From contig NC_085885.1 of assembly GCF_035222275.1 (NCBI RefSeq), positions 3,410,001 through 3,474,000 on the forward strand: a stretch of 64,000 nt of DNA, given 5' to 3'. The position numbers and the translations under genes are program-made. Positions 43,613 through 56,533 of the stretch are shown here, in pieces (the first letter of the stretch is position 1; the number at the start of each line of letters is the position of its first letter). Source of the stretch: Podospora bellae-mahoneyi (Eukaryota; Ascomycota; Sordariomycetes; Sordariales; Podosporaceae). The notes under the pieces were generated by a model that saw only the letters and a program-made list of their open reading frames with translations, did not search any database and had not been told where the DNA came from.

Positions 43613-46600
43613 TCAACTTTCTCCCGTCGGCCCAGCTCTCACCACCTCCCCCTTGTCCAACACAACCTCCCAATCCGCCCCCTCCACCGCCTCCGCCTTG
43701 TGCGCAATCGTAATGACGGTAGAATACCTCAGCTCCTCCCTCAACAATCGCTGGATATACCTCGCAGTCTCCCCGTCAATACTCGCCGTCGCCTCATCCA
43801 TAATCACCACCGGGCTCCTCCTCAAAATCGCCCTTCCCAACCCCACCAGCTGCCTCTGCCCCTGAGACAAATTCTTTCCCCCTCCATCCACCGGACTGTC
43901 GAGCGTGAAATCCCCCGACATCCCCAGCACCCGTTGCAACACATCCGCTCGTTCGGTCTCCCCTCTCTCGTCAAGCGGGTCGAGATTATCCCTTAGTGTA
44001 CCGGCGAACAGAACCGGGTCTTGGGCGACAAATGTGATGTTCTTTCTCAGCGCGTGTTTGTCAACGTCTGCAAGGTCGACGTTGCCAATGCGGATTGACC
44101 CCCCTGTACCCGCGTCGGGGTGTAATGTCCCCAGTAGACTCAATGCCAGTGTACTCTTTCCTGACCCAGTGCGACCAGTAACAGCCACGTTGCGAGTGCC
44201 GCCTGGAATGGCAAAGGTGACATTCTTGAGCACGGGTTCAAACTCTGGCGCGTACCGCAAAGTAACATTGTCGAATACAATAGCATCCCCATACAAAGGC
44301 CAGGCAGCTGGCGGTTTGAAGCTCCCCTTGGGTTCCTGCTCCAGACTCAGCAGCTCAACGATGCGCTCGACGCTGACAAACTGCATCTGCAGCTCGCCAT
44401 ACCGACGACAGAGGCTGTGAGTCGACCTGACAAAGTTCGCCGCCGAAGCAAGAACAAACCCCACGGTACCACCCGAGAGACCTGAGAGGACGGCCGTGAG
44501 GGTCAACGCAAAGGTGGTGAAGGCGGAGAGCAAGTCGAAGCGGTACTGAAGCCAGCTTTGTAACGACCAATAAAAGTGGTCCATTCGCTGGAAGGAGTCG
44601 GTGGTGAAAACGATGCGGTTTTGGTAGTGTGACTGGGCCCGGAAGGCGCGAACCGTCGCGAGCCCTTCGAGGAGCGTGCCAAAGTTGGACATCAGCGGTG
44701 ATAACGACACCGTCTCGAGTCTTCGCAATGACTGAGAGGTGGGGAGGAAGCTGTCAAAAATCCAGAAGAAGAGGCCTGTCATGATGACGCTAATAACAAG
44801 GAATGACGGCGTGATGGTGGCAATCACAGTGATGGCAGACAGCCAGGCAAACGTGGACCATGTCACAGTCTGCAGCAATACGGCCACGCTTCCATCAACG
44901 GTGCCCATGTCAGACGTGAGCCTGTTCATCAGCCTCCCCACTGGGGTGACGTCGTAGAACCGGAAGGTGGCGTTGGAGACGCGCTGCATGGTCTCGCGGA
45001 ACAGGTTCTTGCCAGCTTCGTAGATGATGCCCACGAGGGCAACATCGGAGCACGTTACTGTAAACACCTGGATGAGGGAGAGCACCAGGAGGCCGACAGC
45101 CCAGGGCATCACGTTGTCGGCTGGCGAGGGTAGATAACGACTCAAGTCAAACCAGCTCTTCAAGCCACCAACTCGAGATTGCTGGAAGACGTGTTGAGAG
45201 AAGACTGCTTGTTGAAGATCGTCTGGGTGACCGCTCAGCCCAAGAGCATGTAGGTGGTGAGCATTCGCCGGCTTGTCATCGTATCCCTCACCCCATTCCT
45301 TGAGGAACCAAAAGTAGCCAACCTTGGCAGCCCTAAATGCAATAAAGAAACCGATCATGGTAAACCACCAGGCAATCCTGCCAGCCTTGATGTATCGCCA
45401 GTACACCGATATCAACACGCCGCCATGTACGCGGTGTTCGTCCTGGATAAACTTGTCGGGCACTGGCTCTTCCCCCTCTCCCCCATTGTCGGCGGGAGCA
45501 GCCTCCTGTTCTTGAGCAGCAGCCAAGGCAGCCAGGTGTTCGAGCTCTCTTTCATTATTCTCCAGCTCCGCCATGCTGTACGTTTGAACTTTCCCACCCT
45601 CGACAACCTCAATAACTTGGTAGGCGTAGCGTTTGACGATATCTACTCGATGAGTTACAAAAACGATCAGCCGTCCAGCTGTCAGAGGGGCCTGCCTGTT
45701 GGCAAAGAGATTCTGCAGAATGCTCGTTGCCGTCTGGTGATCCAATGCCGCAATGGGATCATCCAGCAGCAAGATACGAGCGCGACTGTAAAGAGCCCTG
45801 GCCAAAGCCACGCGAGCCCTCTGTCCACCAGACAGGCCCACCCCGTTCTCGCCAATCAGCGTGAGGTCCTTGGACTTGAACTTGTCAAGGTCATCCCGCA
45901 GGCAACAAGCATCGATGACCTGATCAAACCGCGCCTTGTCGTAGACCGAGCAGAACAAAATGTTGTCCCTGATACTCATGCTCTCCAACCATGGTGATTG
46001 GGCACAATAGGCAATAACCTCCTTGGGCACCCTTCTCTCACCGCCATGTTGATCCAGCTCACCTAAAACCGCCTGAAGAAGTGCCGTCTTGCCGATACCA
46101 ACTCTCCCGCAGACCATGGTCAAACCGGCTTTGCACGAAAGCGTGACATCTTTGAGGACCTCCTTCGTCGCCCCAGGCCATGAGAACGACGCCCTCTCCA
46201 CCGCAATCTCCAGTTCTCCAAGAGGACCATCCGACCCTTCCCCACCTTGCCCGTCCCAGTCATCATTCTCCCTGTCTGGTTCCGTCATAAACTTCTCGAT
46301 TCTTTGCATCGACACCCTGGCATTCAGCAACGTCTGGAACATTTGCGGCATCTCCCGCAGACTGCTTTCCAACATTCCAAACAGATCCAGCGCCGGAAAC
46401 GCGATATCCACGGTCAAAGGTTTCTTGGAGATGAGTGTGTAAGCCAAAAAGGCCGCCAAAGGAAACAAGAAGCCGACCAGCGAGTTGATCGTCTTGATGA
46501 AGAGAGAGACAATGTTGGCCGTGGCTCTCTTGACCAGCTCGGCCCTCCTGCTGTCCATGATCTGTTCCAACCAGGCGTCCTGCCAGTCATACCAGCGTAA

Positions 46601-48420
46601 ATGTCTGATGGACTCGACAAATTGCGAGGTTCTTTGAAGCTTGACGTCCGTGATTGACCGGCGAGCTCTCTCGATGTTGACAAAGACCTTCATAAGGAGA
46701 ACGTTGACGGCCATACCGAGTAGAATAACAAGGGCACCAGATAGCGCGGCGGGCCCAAGTATCTTCCAAATAAGGTAGACCGAGAACAAAAAGTTGAACG
46801 GCTTGGTAAAGATATCGGGTACCTCCCAGAAGCGCTGTGCCACGTCGTATACGTCGCTGCGCAAGATATTCATGATCTTGCCGGTCGAGGAGGGAGAGTC
46901 GTCAGGTTTGGTCTTGATCGTTCTGAGTTGAGGAATGAAGGGCTTGATAGTCTGGTAATGGTGATGGAACCATGCCGCGAGCCGCTGGTATCGGGTTGGC
47001 TCTACTTTATCGGCGTCGTCACTGTGCCTAGACTCACTGTCTGTAAGTGTGGTTTCCGAGGAGATGCCATCGGACGGAGATTCGGGCTGAGCCTGGGAGG
47101 CGCCCTCGATGGAGTCGGTACCGCCACCGGGAAAAGTGAAGGCCTTCCGACGAAGCGTCTTTTCGTATATCATGGTGATCATCTCTCCGCGAGAGCGCTC
47201 GTAGTTACGACGGCAGAACCAAATACTAAACACAGACGACTGTGCCTTAACTAGCCTCCCAAACAGCGTGAGGCCCGCATAGATCATCGCGGTTCGTTTA
47301 TCCGGCGGGCTGGACGACAGTGCACCGAGCAACTGTTTCAGCAGAACAGGCTCGATCAGCTCCACCGTGCATTCGAGTACTCCCAGACATGTCGTGATCA
47401 CGAGGTCGAGGCCGTTCGCCTTTAGCAGACGGACGAGAACGGTGCCAGTGAGCTCTCGAAAGAGCGTGTGTAATCTTCCATGTTGAAATTCAAGGGCAAG
47501 AAACCACACGTCATCGTCGTTTAGTTGCCGACTGTACCCGAGCTTCATCAATGGGCTTAACCACGACACAGTCATCCACTGCCAGGCTGTGATGAGATCT
47601 TCGGGACTGCGAGCATCAGGGCTTGGTGCTGTGAATGGCTTGCTGATTCCGGTACTTTCCGCGTAGGGTTCCCTCAACGGCATGTTCAGCATCACGAGTA
47701 TCGAGGCGAAGGTCAGAGATAGTTCGCCAACCCAGACAGCCGTCGAGGGCCAGCCATTGCCAGCAATATCGGGAACCACAATGAATAAGGCTAGTTCCAC
47801 CAGAAGTAAAGCCCCTTGGATCATCAAGACGGCGCCTGGAAGGGTCCTTGGACGCTCGAGGACGAGCATCGTGCTAGATATGACCTATCGACGTCCATAT
47901 CAGCATCGCGGGCACAGATCCTGCCATGTGGGCGTAGCAAGGACAGGACTTACAGCTGGCCCCACGGGCATCAAGAGAAACTGAGCATTTTCCGGCCAGA
48001 TGACTGCCGCCATAACGCCCAACAGGGGAGCTCCAACAGACAACAACAAGAGTGACAAATTCCATATCGTCCACTTTGACCTTTTGACTCCCAAAGAGTC
48101 GCCCGTTTCCTGATCGATAGCAAAGATTGTCGTCTCCTCAGCGGCAAATCTGCGTAACCAGGTTGGGCGATACCTTGACCACACCAGGCCAAGCCCATAT
48201 CGAAGTGTTACTGTCAGCAAGGCAATCCATAACGGAACGTGGCCCACAACGCCCAGGCATTGATGACTGAAGGTGCCCAGTGATGGTATCTAGAACGTGT
48301 CAATCAACTTGTGCGTTTTGTCTCCAAGGCGGTGTAGTGGCAACGTACCCATATCCTCTGGCAGCAGCTATAGCAGGGCCAGAAGCTGTCCCACCATCGT
48401 GAAGATGACGTGGACGTCAT
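43613..48420 (-). CDS. ABC transporter, ABCC (MRP/YCF1-like) subfamily, full length
   Basis: Three exons, 48420-48349, 48289-47954 and 47884-43613, all joined in phase 0. The introns are 59 and 69 bases with GTACGT and GTAAGT donors, and the product has about 1559 residues. The start MTSTSSSRWWDSFW is the least certain part. An N-terminal membrane domain (TMD0-like) leads to two TMD-NBD halves. NBD1: Walker A GRVGIGKTALL, signature LSGGQRARVALARA, Walker B ILLLDDPIAALD with Asp in place of the catalytic Glu, as is usual in ABCC. NBD2: Walker A GRTGSGKSTLALSL, signature LSQGQRQLVGLGRA, Walker B VVIMDEATASID with Glu present. Such pumps export conjugates, drugs or metabolites across the plasma or vacuolar membrane; the substrate here is unknown. 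No biosynthetic cluster is seen beside it. Confidence 0.95.
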
Positions 48421-49779
48421 AGTAGCGCCTGGGTTCCCCCGCAAAATCCAGAGCCAATCGTCCAGCGGAGACGACATAGAGGAGAAAAAAAAGAGTGATG
48501 AGGCCCCAAGATCGATATCCAGCAGAGACGAAAGCCCTATCCTATTAACATATCATGGGAGTCGGAGACATCTCCGGGGAGAAAGTGAGAAGAGAGCGCC
48601 GCCGAATCGGAAGACCGGATGTTGGTTTAGCTACAGGTCAACGGCGAGGTTGATTGGAGAGAAAAGGGGGTTGCGGTGCTAAACTTGCACCAGCGGCCCC
48701 TCCTGGCACAGGGCCCATTGTTAACAGCCACGGGGCAGACCGGCGGTAGGGACCTTTGCCATCGTAGCATGCCAAGCTTGGTATCAAAATGCTCTCCGAA
48801 CCGGGCCGCATCTGACAATCGAGTCTGTTCAGCCCTTTGTCTGCTCGAAAGATGAGATGAAATGACGGAAACTTGCCCTGCAAGACTCGGCAATTCTCCG
48901 TGCGCGCGCTGATCAACTACGGCAGAACGTACCATACCGGTAGTGGAGGGAGTTCACATGGAATGACGGCAGCGGATGGAAATGGAGAGAGTCAGCAGCA
49001 CGAATGGTCCTGCAGGCGCGGATAAAGGGAGGTCGTACCAGTCACCGTCGCCGGCATCGCTGCGAGACAAATGCTTTGCGTGGGACATGTTGCAGCACCA
49101 AGTGCCGGGAAACTGGGAAAGGAGGCCAATCTGCTGACACGAGGCAAAGGGAGAGTTGTGAGAAGTGTTTGGTCCACGAGAGGCAATGCATCCACGGGGA
49201 GCATACCCGAACCTTACCCCCCACCATCCCGCTATAGGGACCTTGAATTTAGGGAGGGGACATCCGCTAAGGATTGGGGGTGATGCGCTCCACGGCACCG
49301 ACAACTGAGACCAACTCGACGTGCATGTGCTGGGCAGCGAGCAATCAATCACACAGCATGGTGCCTCGTGACATCGAATAGTATTTGAGTCTCCCGAAGG
49401 ATTTGGGAACGCCCATAAGAAAAATTTTCTGCCTCCTGCAGACCGCCCTGAATTGCCCGTTTCGACCTCCCAATGACCAGCTTCCCTGAACGCCATCCTC
49501 CCCTCGTGCTGAACCCCAGTGGGGGTCGCTGACTCAGCCAGGCAAATAAACAAATGGTATCTAAATTTGTACATATGCATAAGAACCCTAAAACAAAAGA
49601 AACATCTGATGCATGCCATGAGAAAATGACGGATGTCTGAAAACCTAGCCCCTTTCTTTTTTGACCCCCCCTCCCTTCCCTGGCCGGCCTTCCTCCCTGG
49701 CCGGCCTCCCTCCCTCACCGCTGCCTCGGCCTGCATGAGTAGTTCAACCCCAACCTCTGCTTCCGTGTCTGGTGATCCC
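48421..49779. other. Intergenic region, no gene supported
   Basis: Promoter side of the ABC transporter. A CCTCCCT/GGCCGGCCT-rich stretch occurs near 49665-49715. Open frames across 48954-49736 have no start, no domain and poor composition. Confidence 0.45.
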
Positions 49780-50817
49780 CTAACGCTGTCCAGTCCATCT
49801 GGGGCCGGGTGATTGGATGGGTGTGCCGCTCATCTCGACCGGGCCCTCACCACCCGCTGCAGGGTGACCGACCGGCACATCCATTTCGTGAATGGGTGGC
49901 TGCACCGTCGACATGTGTGGTTGGAATGGCTGGAATGCTGTGTACCTGTTGTGGGCCTGCGCCTGAGCCTGGGCTTGTGTGTCTGGGGGAAGTGACAGGT
50001 GCTCTGGGGACTCCCAGTTGTAACCACTAGCTCTATTGTACGCAGCCTTCGCGGGCTCTGGCGATGGCATCCACTTCGGTTGATCTTGTGGCGGCCAGAC
50101 ACCTGTGTCGGGAGGGCTCACATACCCACCACTCGTGCCACTTGCCGATGGTGTTACAGACATGTGGGCTGACTGGCTCAACGGTGGCTGCGTGTAGGAA
50201 TCTGGAAGCATCGGATGTGATTCCTCCCCTTGCTTTCTCTTCTTGCGCAGCAGGAAGAAGACCACTCCAGCCACCACAGCAACCCCAACAACCGATCCAG
50301 CTATGATGCCAGCAAGAGCTGCCGTCGGTAGCCCTTGGCTTCCTTCGTCTGCTGGTTCTGTTGAAGCCGGTGGTGATTCGGTCGAGGTAGTGGTACTTGT
50401 TGTTGAGGAGGTTGTCGTCGTGCTTGTTGGAGCAGTTGTTGTCGTTATGGATGTGCTGGTGGTTGTGGCCCCGTCCGCGAAATCCATAAACTGCTTCTCC
50501 GAGATGCCCATAGGCGTGCGTGAGTCCCTGCAAGCGCCGCTCATCGTGTCATAAACTTGTTGAAGGTCATCCCTCGAAGATTGACCGAGGCAGGAGGCTG
50601 TGTTCTTGATAAAACCCCCTCCATTTTGGCAGAGGCATTCATTTGTTGTCTTAACAACACCCGTCTCGCACTTGGAGGCGTCGGCCGCCGCGTACATGCA
50701 ACCCTGTGCGGTTTCGGGATAGAAGTGAAAGTTGATCGAGGCCCCCTGGACTGTCGAGGCGAGCACGAGAATGGCGAGAGCAGAGGGAAGCGTCCGCAGT
50801 TTCCCGAGACTGATCAT
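49780..50817 (-). CDS. Single-pass surface protein, Cys-rich head and Ser/Thr-rich stalk
   Basis: Single exon, 345 residues from ATG at 50817. An in-frame ATG 24 codons upstream is less likely because the signal peptide starts here (MISLGKLRTLPSALAILVLA, cleavage after VQGA). The ectodomain of about 110 residues has six cysteines (near 40, 50, 61, 63, 76 and 96) in a spacing reminiscent of WSC/CFEM-type wall sensors, though no exact family fits. A Thr/Ser stalk (TTTSSTTSTTTSTES) precedes one membrane segment (LAGIIAGSVVGVAVVAGVVF) with a following RKKRK stop-transfer. The cytosolic tail is Pro/Gln-rich (GYVSPPDTGVWPPQDQPKW). The layout is that of fungal cell-wall stress sensor-like proteins. 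Function is inferred from architecture only. Confidence 0.82.
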   Translation of the reverse strand: MISLGKLRTLPSALAILVLASTVQGASINFHFYPETAQGCMYAAADASKCETGVVKTTNECLCQNGGGFIKNTASCLGQSSRDDLQQVYDTMSGACRDSRTPMGISEKQFMDFADGATTTSTSITTTTAPTSTTTTSSTTSTTTSTESPPASTEPADEGSQGLPTAALAGIIAGSVVGVAVVAGVVFFLLRKKRKQGEESHPMLPDSYTQPPLSQSAHMSVTPSASGTSGGYVSPPDTGVWPPQDQPKWMPSPEPAKAAYNRASGYNWESPEHLSLPPDTQAQAQAQAHNRYTAFQPFQPHMSTVQPPIHEMDVPVGHPAAGGEGPVEMSGTPIQSPGPRWTGQR

Positions 50818-52301
50818 CTTGGAGGTAGGTGGGGGCTTGTATTGAGAAAACAAAGGGTATTGATAGGCTATGGATCCGGGCAGGACCATAGGCGCATATT
50901 CAGATGAAAATTCCCCGAACTATGGCAGTGACGGTAGTCGTTCATGGGTCGGGTGAGGGTGTGCTCGTTGAGGAGACGCGAGAGGCAAACAGCCTGTTTT
51001 ACCAATGTTGTGTACGATGAGCACACACAGCATGAGAGACTGGACGAAATGGAAGAGGAAGGAGAAATAAAACGGGAAGGTTCAAGTCAGCTCGACTTTT
51101 GATAGCTCAGGAGGATGTGCTCTTACCCTGCTGGGTATGGCAGGGGGTTGAGGCTGAGTTTGGCAGGCAGTACTCTCCAGATCCCAACAGCGCGGACACA
51201 GCTGTCTCCGCCACCGCCTGTCATCTTCGCCATTGGAACATCAAAAAACCTTTGGCAAGAAGTATTCGATTCAAGCGGGAGACTGTCGGATAATAGATCC
51301 GACAAGTTCCCAACCAACAGCTGGGAACAACACGTTGCTTCCCAAATCGTGCCGCCGGATGCCACCGTGTTCCGGCATTACTTGGTCTGTGCTTGCTCGG
51401 ACTGCCGCTCGGTTCGATGAAATTGGGTATCATGAACGCGACGTAATAAGTTGGTCGCGGTGGAAGTCACCGCGCGACCCTGAAATCGCGTCCAAGCAAG
51501 GCTGCGTTGAGCAAGGCAAAGAGGAATCTCAGGATTGAGGCTTGATGTCAGCTCCCGGCGCTTCTTCACCACAAGCCACAGGCCAAGCCACTAAAATCGC
51601 TGGTCTGACTTTTGCTTGACCTCACTGGTCAGCCCTATGATGGCGCCGCTATTTTGGGATTTTGTGGTGGGTAGGTCAGTCTTGGAAGAGTGTTCGCCCC
51701 AACGTCAGGTCAAACCCTTTGAACGTGCTGTTGGATTTGACGGCAGAAGTTCGTCGTCCAAGCTATTTTCTGTCTGCCAAGCTGATTGAGCTTTATGCCC
51801 GAGGAAAAATGCAGGCCCTTTATGCGTTTGCATACAACACTGCCCAACAGTAGTAGGCCAAAGATATGCATCCCAGCTCCTCCATTGCTGGTGTCTCTCC
51901 TGCTGCTATTTCTTCATATTCACAAGTGCCAAGTAGGGAACATTGCCATCGCTGGCAAGTGGCATCATATGTCTCGCTTGCATCCAGTCAAACGGAGCCG
52001 ATCTTTCGCTTTCTTTCCATTTTCACTGTCAATGAATTGGAGAACGTGCAGTCAATCAACCCCAAAGAAAACCCCGCCTGTGTCATCCCATCTCCAATGA
52101 CTGAGCTATGACGTATGATACGCCAATGGCCTCGAGCGGTTTCCATTGGGGTATTGGTCAAGCTACCAAACCAAACAAACACATGCTCACCTGACACGCA
52201 ACTACAAGAAGAAGACTTTGCGAGCTTTCAGTCCACCAACTTTCCAATCACAACTACACACAGCAAGTCTCAACAACCATACCACACAACCAACAATCAC
52301 A
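50818..52301. other. Intergenic region, no gene supported
   Basis: Divergent promoters of the surface protein (minus) and SRPBCC gene (plus). The last ~60 bases are CA-rich leader before the SRPBCC ATG. No coding frame or repeat was supported. Confidence 0.45.
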
Positions 52302-52886
52302 ATGCCGATCGCAACCACCAACGAAGTCATCGAGAGCGCCGTGATCCGCGCGCCCCTCTCCCACGTCTGGCACTTCATCAAGCTCGCTGAGTTCCCCAAG
52401 TGGTACTCCCAGATCAAGCAAGCCGAGCACATCGTCAAGGGCGTCAGCGACGAGACGGACGTGTACAAGTGGACGTTCAAGGACGGGAGCGTAGTGGAGA
52501 TCAAGCAGGATGAGCACAGCGTGGGTTCAACGTCTCTTCCTCAACACGGATGGTACTGACATGTGGATGGCACAAAAGAACCTGGACCACTTCATCACCT
52601 ACAGTGTCATCAACAGCGAGCCCGAGCTGAGCTACTCGAGCGTAGTCAGCACGATTCGATGCTGGCCCGTCACGTCAGGCGAGTTTGAGGAGAGCACTTT
52701 TGTGAGGTGGACTTCCAAGTTTGCGAGCGATGCTGATATTGGTGGGTTTTGAAGCTTCAAGACGGCCATGGCTGGGTGCTGACATGCATTTTAGGTGTTA
52801 TCGAGGATGCCAAGTACAAGCGACGAGATGCGCTGAAGGACCTTGCGGCTGCGGCGCAGAAGATGGTGAAGGAGCATCAGAAGTAA
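52302..52886 (+). CDS. SRPBCC-fold protein (polyketide cyclase/dehydrase-like)
   Basis: Three exons: 52302-52520, 52579-52741 and 52795-52886, with introns of 58 and 53 bases (both GTGGGT donors, CTGAC branch sites, AAAAG and TTTAG acceptors). The product has 157 residues. It starts MPIATTNEVIESAVIRAPLS and shows the SRPBCC pattern: SHVWHFIKLAEFPKWYSQIK (helix-grip start), then VYKWTFKDGSVVEIKQDEHS. Later blocks are HFITYSVINSEP, SYSSVVSTIRCWPVTSGEF, STFVRWTSKFASDAD, and the long C-terminal helix YKRRDALKDLAAAAQKM. SRPBCC proteins bind hydrophobic ligands in a cavity, and some act as cyclases. There is no signal peptide. The first intron is needed to bring the middle block into frame. Substrate unknown. 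Confidence 0.9.
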
Positions 52887-54364
52887 TGAGAAGATGGGAG
52901 GGACGGAAGCAAGCTTTTTGTTTGTTATTGGTCATGATTTGGGAGACGGGTTCATGGGCAGAATATGAATATTGTAAGATGTTGATGCTAGGTTCCATAG
53001 CAGAAGCCTGCAAAATCGAAATGTAATGGCATTCTTTACGACTGGATCCACAGCCTGATGTTGCTTTTGAAAATTGGAGGTTCCCGTTTGGATCTCATAC
53101 ACATACACGGCATGACTTGGAGGAAGATTGCTGGAGAGAACCGGCGAAGCCTGAACAGGATCATATTTTTGATCGTTGTGCCTCTGGAGTAGGCCTTGAC
53201 GTATCGTCAAAGAGGTTCAAAAAGATAGTTAACACAGATTAGAAGAAAGTCAATAGGCATTGAAACATGCGGAGTCTGCGAGTACAAGATAGTGAGTACG
53301 TATCGAAGAAAGATATTCAATACTTATTAAAGGATGGCGATAGGCATCACGACAGTGTTACCATGACTTGAAGGAGAGCTCATTAACATTGGAAGACCAA
53401 GGAGATGCCGTCACCTTAAATAGCTAATAGCCTCTCAAGTCGATGCCATTGCATGAACACACCTACGCATGAACCCCGGACCTTGAATCCTCCAAAATGC
53501 CCTTGCTGCAGCCACACCCGTGTGACCGTCCCAGTGGCTACATGATCGCCGGCGACTTTAGGTTGGACCTTTTTCCACAATGCACCACGACCGCGGTTGA
53601 AATTTTGCGGTCCATGTGTACTTACTGCTTTTTCACATGGAAAATAGAGATTGATACTGCAATTGACGACCTTTCAAGATAGCTGGCATGCCTCTAAATA
53701 CAGTTAGTGGGCCTTGAATATATCTTGATAGGTATTTGATAATATTTCATAGACCTTTGAAGAGAGTAGAAAGACCTAGGAAGGATCGTCAAAGAAGTTT
53801 TTATTATCCTGCAATCCCTTAATTTTACCACTTGAACCCAGATTGCGTGCGGAAGGTCCGGATCTGAGATGGATTACCTATGGCCGAAATCACAGTCGAG
53901 CCGCTTGAAAAGCAGTCTCCTTATTTCTGCTATACTTCTGTCTGGCAGGAAATCATCCCATAGTTAAATTTGCTAAAAGACGACCCCAAGCAAAAAAGCA
54001 AAAAAAAAAAAAAAAAAAAGGAGAAAAAAAAAGGAGTTGGGCTTCGGACACCATCGTACAACCTGAGATTATTCTCAACATTGGCTTGCTCGAGATCGTT
54101 AGGTACCTTGTGGAGGGATCCTTGGTACACATGCCATGAGGGGATTTAGCGGTCGCGAATGAAACCAAGGTGTTTGATATTGTCCACCTTCATATTCTAC
54201 GAGCTGCCCCGCTAGTCGATAGTAGGTAGAAGTCCCGCCAAATACCCCCGTTCAATAAGGAGCGTAAACTGGAAATAACTTGAAAATAAAATGAGAAGCG
54301 GGGCCGAGACAGCTGGGTCTTAACCGTCCCAGCACACTGCGTCGTGTAGGAGCGACAGGACCGA
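52887..54364. other. Intergenic region, no gene supported
   Basis: AT-rich relative to neighbours, with an A-run at about 54001-54019. It marks the left edge of the accessory-looking block at 54.3-61 kb. No gene seen. Confidence 0.45.
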
Positions 54365-55080
54365 CTACAACTCCCATGACATGTACTCGCGTTCTCTACC
54401 ACTGATCGACTTCCATTTTCCTTGTATGGTATAGACGATGGCAGCACTCCTAATTGTTCCACGCCAAGGATCCTCATTGATGAGTGGTGAGTTGCTGAAG
54501 AAGAACTTGTTGCTGATGTAGATACGCTCGTTTCTTGACGCAGCCTCGTAAAGCCTTCGGTACACTGTCGGGTGCGTGATCTGCTCCAAGGCATAGATAA
54601 CAGCGTAGATCTTAATGCGGCCCGGGACCTCCGGAGGCCAGGCACTGGCCAGCGTCACCCCTGGTGGCTGCGTTTTGATATCATCCGAGGTAAGAGTCCA
54701 AACAGTATCCTCGCCAGCCTTGGAAACGAAGACCAGCTTTTCGTCAGTAGGGCTGTCGCCAAAGGTGTACACAAGGCTCAGTGACTTGGGGTTCACGGGC
54801 CATGGGTCTCGAATAGGGAATGTATCGGTGGGTGTCATTACCAAGCTGGTGACATGGTGGATTTCTTTGCATCTGTCATGCACCTCCGTACTGTTGCTCT
54901 TCAACATGTGCAGTATCTCCTTGGCATCACGACGAGCCTGCTTGCTTCTCGGACTACTCAGCTGAATATTGGCATCGCAGATGACATCAAGCTGTTCCTT
55001 GAGCGCACCAACAAGGGTCACCACTTCGTCGGAAGAAATTGGCAATTGAGTGAGCTAAACATTGATTCACCTCAGATCTC
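54365..55080 (-). CDS. Unrecognised protein, 5' end not located
   Basis: One open frame down to TGA at 54365, about 226 residues. There is no ATG at its left side; the frame may begin after a GTTTAG acceptor near 55057. It starts helical (VVTLVGALKEQLDVICDANI, DAKEILHMLKSNSTEVHDR), then has a beta-rich part (LSLVYTFGDSPTDEKLVFVS, DTVWTLTSDDIKTQPPG). It ends in aromatic/basic repeats (NERIYISNKFFFSNSPL, RSAAIVYTIQGKWKSIS). No signal peptide, membrane segment or known domain. A Ty3/Gypsy remnant and a second minus-strand gene lie just upstream. It may be an exon of a larger gene or a separate gene. Confidence 0.55.
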
Positions 55081-55482
55081 GTGAGCAATCCGTGGCGAAG
55101 TAGGGAGGCGCTGATGACGAGCTGCCGTAGGTAGTGAAGGAGATGTATTGTGCACGTTAAACCTCATACTCTGAGGGGAATTGAGTGAATGTTTCGGCTG
55201 CCGGACTGGGATAGATGAGGTAGAAGAAGAGAGAAATGGGTGAGGGGAGGTAACTAAAACGGTGCTAGCATGTTCGGGAAAGAAGATGAAGGTGGACGCA
55301 AAATCATTGAATGCGAGGACGGTAACAGCAGGCAGAGAAGATTAAATTGTACTAACAAAGTTCAATCATTGGGTTGATCCCGTTGGTCTGAAAGATAGCA
55401 CAGTGCTGATGTATCGTAGTCAACACATCAACAATCAACTTTGGCAAGGCGCGTTAGTAATCGGAGTCTTCATGTAAGGTAA

Positions 55483-55833
55483 TGTCACACGGCAAAGGCC
55501 AACCACCTGCAACCACGACCAACAACACTGTCAATATCACCGTAAGGAGGGGTAACTGCAAGTTGTGAGCCTCTCGTTCAAAGTGAGGCAGACAATCAGA
55601 GGCAGGGCGGTTATCAAAGGAAGCCCACTGGCCCAGTAGGATATTGAAGGACTTGGCGATGGCCTGAGGCCAACAAGGGCACGGGCCACGCGAGGGAGGA
55701 TAAAATACGCGTTTGGAAACACCAAGACTGTATCTCTTCTTCTTTTCGGTATCACGCTCTTCGAGGCCAATAAAGATTATTAGCCTGAATTGAACTATGA
55801 GTTCCAAGCCCTGATATTACAGCCCTTGTCACA
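55483..55833 (+). repeat. 5' LTR of the Ty3/Gypsy remnant
   Basis: 351 bases beginning TGTCACACGG and ending CCTTGTCACA, the direct counterpart of 56534-56875. Confidence 0.93.
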
Positions 55834-55834
55834 T

Positions 55835-56488
55835 ATAATCTTCAACTATGGCTACCACCCCGCCTCCAACAATCCCTCCTCCAATACCACCGTTCACAAC
55901 CCCTCGAGCCGGCTATATGCTCACTGGATGACCCAAGTTCACAAGGAAGCGCAGAATTCTCTGGAAGACGCTCGCAAACGCATGAAGCAGTGGGCAGATC
56001 TGAAGAGAAAAGAAGCACCCTCGTTTGAACAAGACCAACTAGTGATGCTCAACGCCAGGCACATCAAGACCCGGCGACCCTCCAAGAAGCTGGATAAGAA
56101 GATGTTGGGCCCGTTCCGAATTCAGAAGGTAATCTCTCCTACCGCTGTCCGACTGACTCTCCCCAAACACTGGCGAATTCACAATACCTTCCACGTCTCC
56201 CTCATCGAGCCCTATCGCGCTGGCGGACAGGCACTGCCTGATCCAGACCAGGTCCTGCGAGAAGCTGAGCCGGTAGAGGCAGAAGACTATCAAATGGAAA
56301 AGGTGATGGATTCGACCACAATGGGTGAAGAAGTCAAGTATCTGGTCAAGTGGGAAGGTTGGCCTCAACGGAGACACTGGACCTGGGAGCCATACGATCA
56401 CTTCTACAGCGATGGAGCAAAGACAGCAGTTCGAGCCTTTCACGCCCAGTTCCCCGACAAGCCGAGAGACTCGCGCATCGAGGTATGA
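55835..56488 (+). pseudogene. Integrase C-terminus plus chromodomain of a Ty3/Gypsy pol (fossil)
   Basis: The open stretch shows the GPY/F-type integrase tail (KKMLGPFRIQKVISPTAVRL, HNTFHVSLIEPY). It then shows a chromodomain (YLVKWEGWPQRRHWTWEPYD) as found at the C-terminus of fungal chromoviral integrases, where it guides integration to heterochromatin. Reverse transcriptase, RNase H and most of gag/pol are absent. Confidence 0.9.
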
Positions 56489-56533
56489 AGCCATCACCAA
56501 GCTCGTGGGCGAGCATGAGAAGGGGGGAGATGG

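Noticed and set aside
48954-49736. 260-residue minus-strand frame
   Set aside because: Gly/Arg-rich start, no start context, no conserved-looking block; intergenic shadow.
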